A stretch of DNA of 64,000 nt from positions 62,001 to 126,000 of the forward strand of contig NZ_SNYF01000008.1 in NCBI RefSeq assembly GCF_004362805.1, written 5' to 3'. The notes beneath the pieces are model-generated. The model searched no databases and was not told where the DNA came from. It saw nothing but the letters and a program-made list of their open reading frames with translations. The translations under genes were made by a program, and so were the position numbers. Each line of letters starts with the position of its first letter. Positions within the stretch are counted from its first letter, which is position 1. Of the stretch, positions 60,801 to 64,000 are shown one piece after another. The DNA comes from Algoriphagus boseongensis (GTDB taxonomy: Bacteria; Bacteroidota; Bacteroidia; Cytophagales; Cyclobacteriaceae).

Positions 60801-61366
60801 GTATATGACCCTAAAATTTCTGTTGTGAATTCGTTTTTGTCCCCCACCTGAATTCCAAATGAATCCTTCCACTGGAAACTGTATTTGTCAAGGTTTGGGT
60901 CAGATGGTGAAATTGCAATGAGGGTAATAGCCTCAGAATTGCAGGTTAAGTATTGATCATTTAAGACTATTTCCGGTCCCTTTATTACATCAACAGTATT
61001 GCTAAATTTCCCCACCTCTATCCCGCCTCTCGTTACTTGCAACTCTACCTTGTGTTGTCCATTGATGGAGAAAGTAAAGCTGATCGTCTGAAATCCGGCT
61101 CCACCTGAGCCGGTAAATAAAACTTGATTACTTGGCCCCAAAATTCTCCAAGAATACACATCTGTTAAGGGATTTCCTCCCCCTGAAAATGATCCAATAA
61201 TACTTCCAAAAACATTACAAAGTCTGTCTGGTCCAGTTAATTCCGGCTGATTTAGAAATTCAACTTGGGAAGTTGTCTCTTCGGTCTTTAAAAAAAAGAA
61301 TGCAGTTCCTCCAGCAGCCGTTACCAGCGAAATAAATACAGCTAGAAAAAAAGTGATTTTTCTCAT
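57893..61366 (-). CDS. large modular gliding motility-associated C-terminal domain protein
   Basis: Secreted surface protein of 1157 residues. An N-terminal membrane/signal segment (TFFLAVFISLVTAAGG) is followed by beta-sandwich modules with paired cysteines. A unit of about 230 residues occurs twice, near 500-730 and 730-960: each copy has an opening CxxY segment, a TYPDG/EFPDG strand, GY-PD/PN..CP, an LV.C.....Y.A strand, FRWY/FFWKD and a FKLEVQP/FTLEVQP strand. The C-terminal CHU_C module is SYPNAIQPGNPDKGF, LDVWIFNKWG, CIWDGFYNGKKVLPGTYAV. Probable type IX-secreted adhesin. Paralogous to the gene at 62239. Confidence 0.88.
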   Translation of the reverse strand: MRKITFFLAVFISLVTAAGGTAFFFLKTEETTSQVEFLNQPELTGPDRLCNVFGSIIGSFSGGGNPLTDVYSWRILGPSNQVLFTGSGGAGFQTISFTFSINGQHKVELQVTRGGIEVGKFSNTVDVIKGPEIVLNDQYLTCNSEAITLIAISPSDPNLDKYSFQWKDSFGIQVGDKNEFTTEILGSYTVEFYFLNSLGIKECTTILKTEIIETQTTNLIIDKISACPDETITVKTNPQLSGNWFIKETSSGIEFPFGYSTQLSIRPILDLPNPGTYTAIFRAESPSNPNCDIEKTVNFSYFEKPNLKFLDPQISSGCNIPDGEVSIEALTEINFLEIKGGSLSYTNIKVGDILNFPNLKSGSYTITAQLGGCQNTFTAIVPLDNPPDQLEFAIQDIQPEKCTPKGKQNGSFKVILQNGPFDGSFRIVNERGAIIREEDTGSTSEIFIEIPGGIYFFEIFDKNDCSLPEPKEIIIPSVDLVQFGIPDEINICQSYDLMPETDQGLVFTLEFPDGTEEIKQKGEPFTLTQAGLHKLIGYIPNQTEICPDLKEFQVTLVDAVDYAPVLVNQDCFGNRTYKADIFGKDPNTVIFRWYNENNDLVGTGQFLNPVSNGIFKLEVQPANTESCPIQPIEFEIKEPILAVDLTLNPTKLCEYGPKAIVDLLFTFPEEVTDIEWRRYDELGNIEPLPQFKDKKQILAEVAGIYEASVYSRIPSINKDCELGRSTIDLNLILDKVDFDVPSTLSICDPYSLIPDSSSPLEFELTYPDGSIQIKNWNESFIIDQEGTYTILGYDPDIKGPLCPNQKTFDVVINQPVQFSQELVDLTCDGEYTYQAVVENYPVNEVDFFWKDPNGNLVSTSSELRTLTYGEFTLEVQPKGSIPCSNQEIPFEIPVPTLSIPAEIEAETLCPDQADAALTLITNLEESLKIEWWFTDLSNNQSELINEKGKTEILANEEGTYEVRIINQFGCLLGFDNVLVIRSTDQVRPILEDSYLICPRYDIAPTLNPGSFSGYEWYLGDQLVSTNPTFKPSQIGNYNLIVFSQEGCAYQMSFLTEEECDLKVSYPNAIQPGNPDKGFLIYSNYLVDELDVWIFNKWGNLVFHCQNSSPIKDESTCIWDGFYNGKKVLPGTYAVRINYRNIEKNILEEDFGSILVID

Positions 61367-61442
61367 TTTTAAATTGAGATACTTAAGCCAAAATATTGGA
61401 AAACAGGCTTCTAAACTACCAAAAAATTAGCCGACCAAAAAA

Positions 61443-61479
61443 TGAAAAAGGGCTCATTTTCAATTCATTGAACCCTTTC
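61443..61479 (-). terminator. yaaA terminator
   Basis: On the minus strand AAAGGGTTCA pairs with TGAGCCCTTT (one G-T) around a 13-base AT-rich loop, followed by a short T-run. Confidence 0.7.
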
Positions 61480-61484
61480 CCTGT

Positions 61485-62237
61485 TTATCTTACAAATACC
61501 CATTCTTCGGCCGAACTGAAAGGTTCCGAATATTCATAGCCCTCTTGCTGGAATGTCTTCAGCATTTCAGGGTCAGTAATTTTATTTTTGATTGCAAAGT
61601 CAGTCATCATGCCCCTTGCTTGTTTGGCAAAGAGACCAATGATTTGATAACTGTCGTTTTTAAATTCTTTAAAATGAATGGTAATAACTTTTGATTTCAG
61701 GGCTTTTAAATCCACCGCCTTGAAATATTCCTGGGATGCCAAGTTGATTATGGTTTGATCCTTAGCCACTTCATTTATCGCTTTGGCAATTTTTGATCCC
61801 CAGTATTCGTAAAGGTTTTTACCCTTTTTTGTTTCTAATCGCGTTCCCATTTCCAATCGATAGGGCTGAATCAAGTCCAGTGGTTTTAGGAGCCCGTAAA
61901 GCCCAGAAAGAATTCTGAGATGTTTTTGGGCAAATTCAAACTCCTCCTTGGAGTAGCTGTCAACATCAATTTTAGTATAGACGTCCCCTTTGAAGGCCAA
62001 AAGAGCCTGTTTAGAATTATCAGGATTAAATTCTTTTTGGAAAGTCTTGTATCTTTTTTCATTCAACTCGGCCAGATTCTCACTGATATGCATCAATTCA
62101 GCGAGGTCTTGAGCTTTTTTCTTTTTCATCACCTGTACCAAAGTCTTAATATCATTGGTAAAGTCTGGATGGGTGAATTCTTGATAATGAGGATTGGAAT
62201 AGTCTAAAGTTTTTGCGGGGGAAATCAGAATTAACAT
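61485..62237 (-). CDS. yaaA: peroxide stress protein YaaA
   Basis: YaaA/DUF328 family, 250 residues, intact. LILISPAKTLDY near 2-13, LLAFKGDVY near 78, HLRILSGLYGLLKPLDLIQPYRLEMG near 106-131 and the C-terminal FKAVDLKALKSKVITIHFKE segment fit throughout. In E. coli YaaA limits iron-driven oxidative damage and binds DNA. It is inserted between two paralogous gliding-type genes; its start lies one base after the stop of the upstream one, so they may be co-transcribed. Confidence 0.94.
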   Translation of the reverse strand: MLILISPAKTLDYSNPHYQEFTHPDFTNDIKTLVQVMKKKKAQDLAELMHISENLAELNEKRYKTFQKEFNPDNSKQALLAFKGDVYTKIDVDSYSKEEFEFAQKHLRILSGLYGLLKPLDLIQPYRLEMGTRLETKKGKNLYEYWGSKIAKAINEVAKDQTIINLASQEYFKAVDLKALKSKVITIHFKEFKNDSYQIIGLFAKQARGMMTDFAIKNKITDPEMLKTFQQEGYEYSEPFSSAEEWVFVR

Positions 62238-62238
62238 G

Positions 62239-64000
62239 CTATTGAATAATGGTAATCGCTTTGGTTTCTTTTCGAGTTAGATTTTGGTCTCTGGAAGTAA
62301 ACTGCACCACTACAGCATATGTTCCATTTGGTACATTTTTTCCATTATAGGTTCCATCCCAAGGGCAGAATGGTTGTTTGGGTTCGAGATTTTCATGCTC
62401 GCAATAGAAAATCAACTCACCCCAACGATTAAAAATAAAGACCTCCACCTCATCAATATATTCGTTGGCGTAGAGAATGAAATTCCGATTGGGGTCTCCC
62501 AAAACCACACCGCTTGGATAAATTATTTTAAGCTCGCAATCTTCAAATACCGTAAAAGTTGCAGAATATTCGCAGCCTAGATTATCAGAAACCACCAATT
62601 CATAATTGCCTGGAAGGGTAGGTGTAAATATTCCTTCAGTGGAAACTTCCACCCCATTCAGTCTCCAAGAATAATTATCATAGGTTCCAGGATTTATACT
62701 GGTGGTCACTCCCTCGACGGCACAAATCGTAAACTCTTCGGGAATCACAGGTGGGATAATAGTGGATTTCACAACCAAACCACTGGCTCTTCCAAGTTCG
62801 CAACCTTGTACGCTTCTAAGCAGAACTTCATAGGACCCTTCATTGCTTACTTGCACAATTGGTAAATCATCAAAAGCTGGAATTCTTGTTTTTACCCCAC
62901 CATTTACCGAAAACCATTCGATTCCATCGACATTGGTTAAATCAGCATTGACTGCTAAAGTTGTGGAGGTTTGGCTAAAGCAGAATGGTGTGACATCCAA
63001 AGTCACAGGAACAGGGCTTGGAAGCGTTTTAGCTGTGAATGGAATTTCCTGACTGGAGCACAATCCACCTGATGCTGGTTGAACTTCCAAAGAATAATTC
63101 CCATCTCTGCTTGGGACAAAAGTCTGCCTCCTTCCGACGATTACTCCCAAATCATCTTTCCATAGGAAAATGACATCTGCAGGCAAAGCATTAACCAATA
63201 CGGCTTCATACCTCACTCCTGTTTGGCAATCTTCAATCGGTCCTGAAAGCGAGAAATTAATAGGCTGGGTCAGATTGACTACCATTGAGATTTCCAAAGG
63301 ACAATCTATTCCAGCAGGATCCTCGCCTCTTACCGTGTAGGTTCCGCTTTGTGTGAAAGTGAAATTACCGTTGGTGTCAGGTGTCAAAATTCCTCCTGAG
63401 GAATTCCTAGCCGTGTAATTCAAAGGTTTTGGTCCAAGTGGAGTAAAGGAATAGGTTTCACATGCCGTGACGGAAGTTGGTACGGAAAATACCACTTCAA
63501 ACTTTTGCCCAATGCTATATACGGTTGGGTCAGGAATTGAACAACCCGATAGGTCACTTACCTCTACCAAATAATCTCCATAAGGTACCTCTACATCAAA
63601 TGAAGCCTGATTTGGCAGGGGACCAGTAAAGACTTGTCCATTACCTTGTCTTACTATTCTATATTCTCCTTGCTGGGCAATTCCCGAGTTAAACGAGATG
63701 GTAATTAATCCCGGATTTACACCTGTTCCTCCACAGACTTCATCTGCTGTAGCTACAGTAAACTCCAATAATGCAGGAGGATTTAGGTTTTCTACTGTCA
63801 CGGAGGCGGAGTAGAAACAACCGGTCGAATTGTCGGCCTCCACAGTATATACTCCCGGCAAAACTCCAGTAACAGGGATTACATCTCCTGCATTTACATT
63901 TGAGAAAACTAGACTCAATTCTGGAACTCGTACTTCCGAGGCATTGCCTTGCATCTGTATTTCAAACGAACCATCAGGCGTGTTGCAGTCTGTTGCTGGG
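62239..64000 (-). CDS. gliding motility-associated C-terminal domain protein (5' end beyond window)
   Basis: Partial gene: the frame stays open to the right edge of the window (the edge codons read PATDCNTPDGSFEIQ), so the start is outside and ATG 63954 is internal. The visible 587 residues contain one copy of the CETYSF...DCP...YEAVLVNALPADVIFLWKDD...SLEVQP unit that occurs twice in the paralogue at 57893-61366, then the CHU_C module (YPSGVVLGDPNRNFI, VEVFIFNRWG, CPWDGTYNGKNVPNGTYAV). Probable type IX-secreted surface protein. Confidence 0.88.
   Translation of the reverse strand, partial: PATDCNTPDGSFEIQMQGNASEVRVPELSLVFSNVNAGDVIPVTGVLPGVYTVEADNSTGCFYSASVTVENLNPPALLEFTVATADEVCGGTGVNPGLITISFNSGIAQQGEYRIVRQGNGQVFTGPLPNQASFDVEVPYGDYLVEVSDLSGCSIPDPTVYSIGQKFEVVFSVPTSVTACETYSFTPLGPKPLNYTARNSSGGILTPDTNGNFTFTQSGTYTVRGEDPAGIDCPLEISMVVNLTQPINFSLSGPIEDCQTGVRYEAVLVNALPADVIFLWKDDLGVIVGRRQTFVPSRDGNYSLEVQPASGGLCSSQEIPFTAKTLPSPVPVTLDVTPFCFSQTSTTLAVNADLTNVDGIEWFSVNGGVKTRIPAFDDLPIVQVSNEGSYEVLLRSVQGCELGRASGLVVKSTIIPPVIPEEFTICAVEGVTTSINPGTYDNYSWRLNGVEVSTEGIFTPTLPGNYELVVSDNLGCEYSATFTVFEDCELKIIYPSGVVLGDPNRNFILYANEYIDEVEVFIFNRWGELIFYCEHENLEPKQPFCPWDGTYNGKNVPNGTYAVVVQFTSRDQNLTRKETKAITIIQ

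Noticed and set aside
1..64000. CRISPR arrays, prophage, IS elements, toxin-antitoxin or defence genes
   Set aside because: No spaced direct repeats, transposases, integrases, phage structural genes or known defence domains were seen on either strand.

Overview
The window looks like a chromosomal segment of a gliding, heterotrophic member of the Bacteroidota, most likely order Cytophagales (Cyclobacteriaceae, Algoriphagus-like). This rests on: three large secreted proteins with the gliding-motility/type IX secretion C-terminal module; the three-gene SdhC-SdhA-SdhB succinate dehydrogenase; an ExbB-ExbD-ExbD cluster; promoter-like elements of the TTG / TAnnTTTG type; weak Shine-Dalgarno use; AT-rich intergenic DNA; and outer-membrane beta-barrel families typical of the phylum. 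The genus is an inference. I see no phage, insertion sequence, CRISPR array, plasmid functions, rRNA or recognised defence locus.

Layout. 1-4.2 kb: lipoprotein SGNH esterase divergent from a YbbA/YbbP ABC exporter pair, the same neighbourhood as E. coli tesA-ybbA-ybbP. 4.2-4.6 kb: tRNA-Leu(CAA), a duplicated 3' tRNA-Leu end, several terminators and small palindromes. 4.6-7.8 kb: SAM hydrolase/ABM pair divergent from PhoH/GNAT. 7.9-15.9 kb: comEC, an enoyl-CoA hydratase, then a tight run recQ, unknown, NUDIX, thioesterase, TPR lipoprotein, sua5. 16-24.5 kb: pgk, DinB, endonuclease/exonuclease/phosphatase family protein, flavin reductase, sppA, folK, fabD, SbtA-like permease, DCC protein. 24.5-31 kb: a gliding-type adhesin-like protein and sdhCAB. 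31-34.5 kb: a Crp-like regulator followed by a beta-helix lipoprotein and a diheme cytochrome lipoprotein, a conserved pair of unknown function. 34.6-41.9 kb: a porin-like protein, ruvC, then a seven-gene run with two QxxRW glycosyltransferases, a GAF-PP2C phosphatase, a polysaccharide deacetylase, TatD and asparaginase. 42-45 kb: tRNA-Ser(GGA) and the TonB-less ExbB/ExbD cluster. 45-53.7 kb: transporters, nnr, DUF3667, asnS, rpoN and a degenerate PAP2-like protein. 53.7-57.7 kb: beta-barrel protein, tRNA-Arg(ACG), a small lipoprotein and a GH140/MFS pair. 57.9-64 kb: two paralogous gliding-type modular proteins flanking yaaA; the second runs off the window end.

Most of the window is housekeeping: energy metabolism (sdh, pgk), DNA repair (recQ, ruvC), tRNA modification and charging (sua5, asnS), folate and fatty-acid synthesis (folK, fabD). 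The candidates for undescribed biology are the beta-helix/diheme cytochrome pair with its Crp-like neighbour, the glycosyltransferase/deacetylase operon with a built-in PP2C phosphatase and an unknown 83-residue protein, the ExbB/ExbD cluster with its unknown three-helix protein, and the modular paralogues whose repeat number differs. Starts were adjusted wherever a signal peptide, lipobox or domain start supported a downstream codon.
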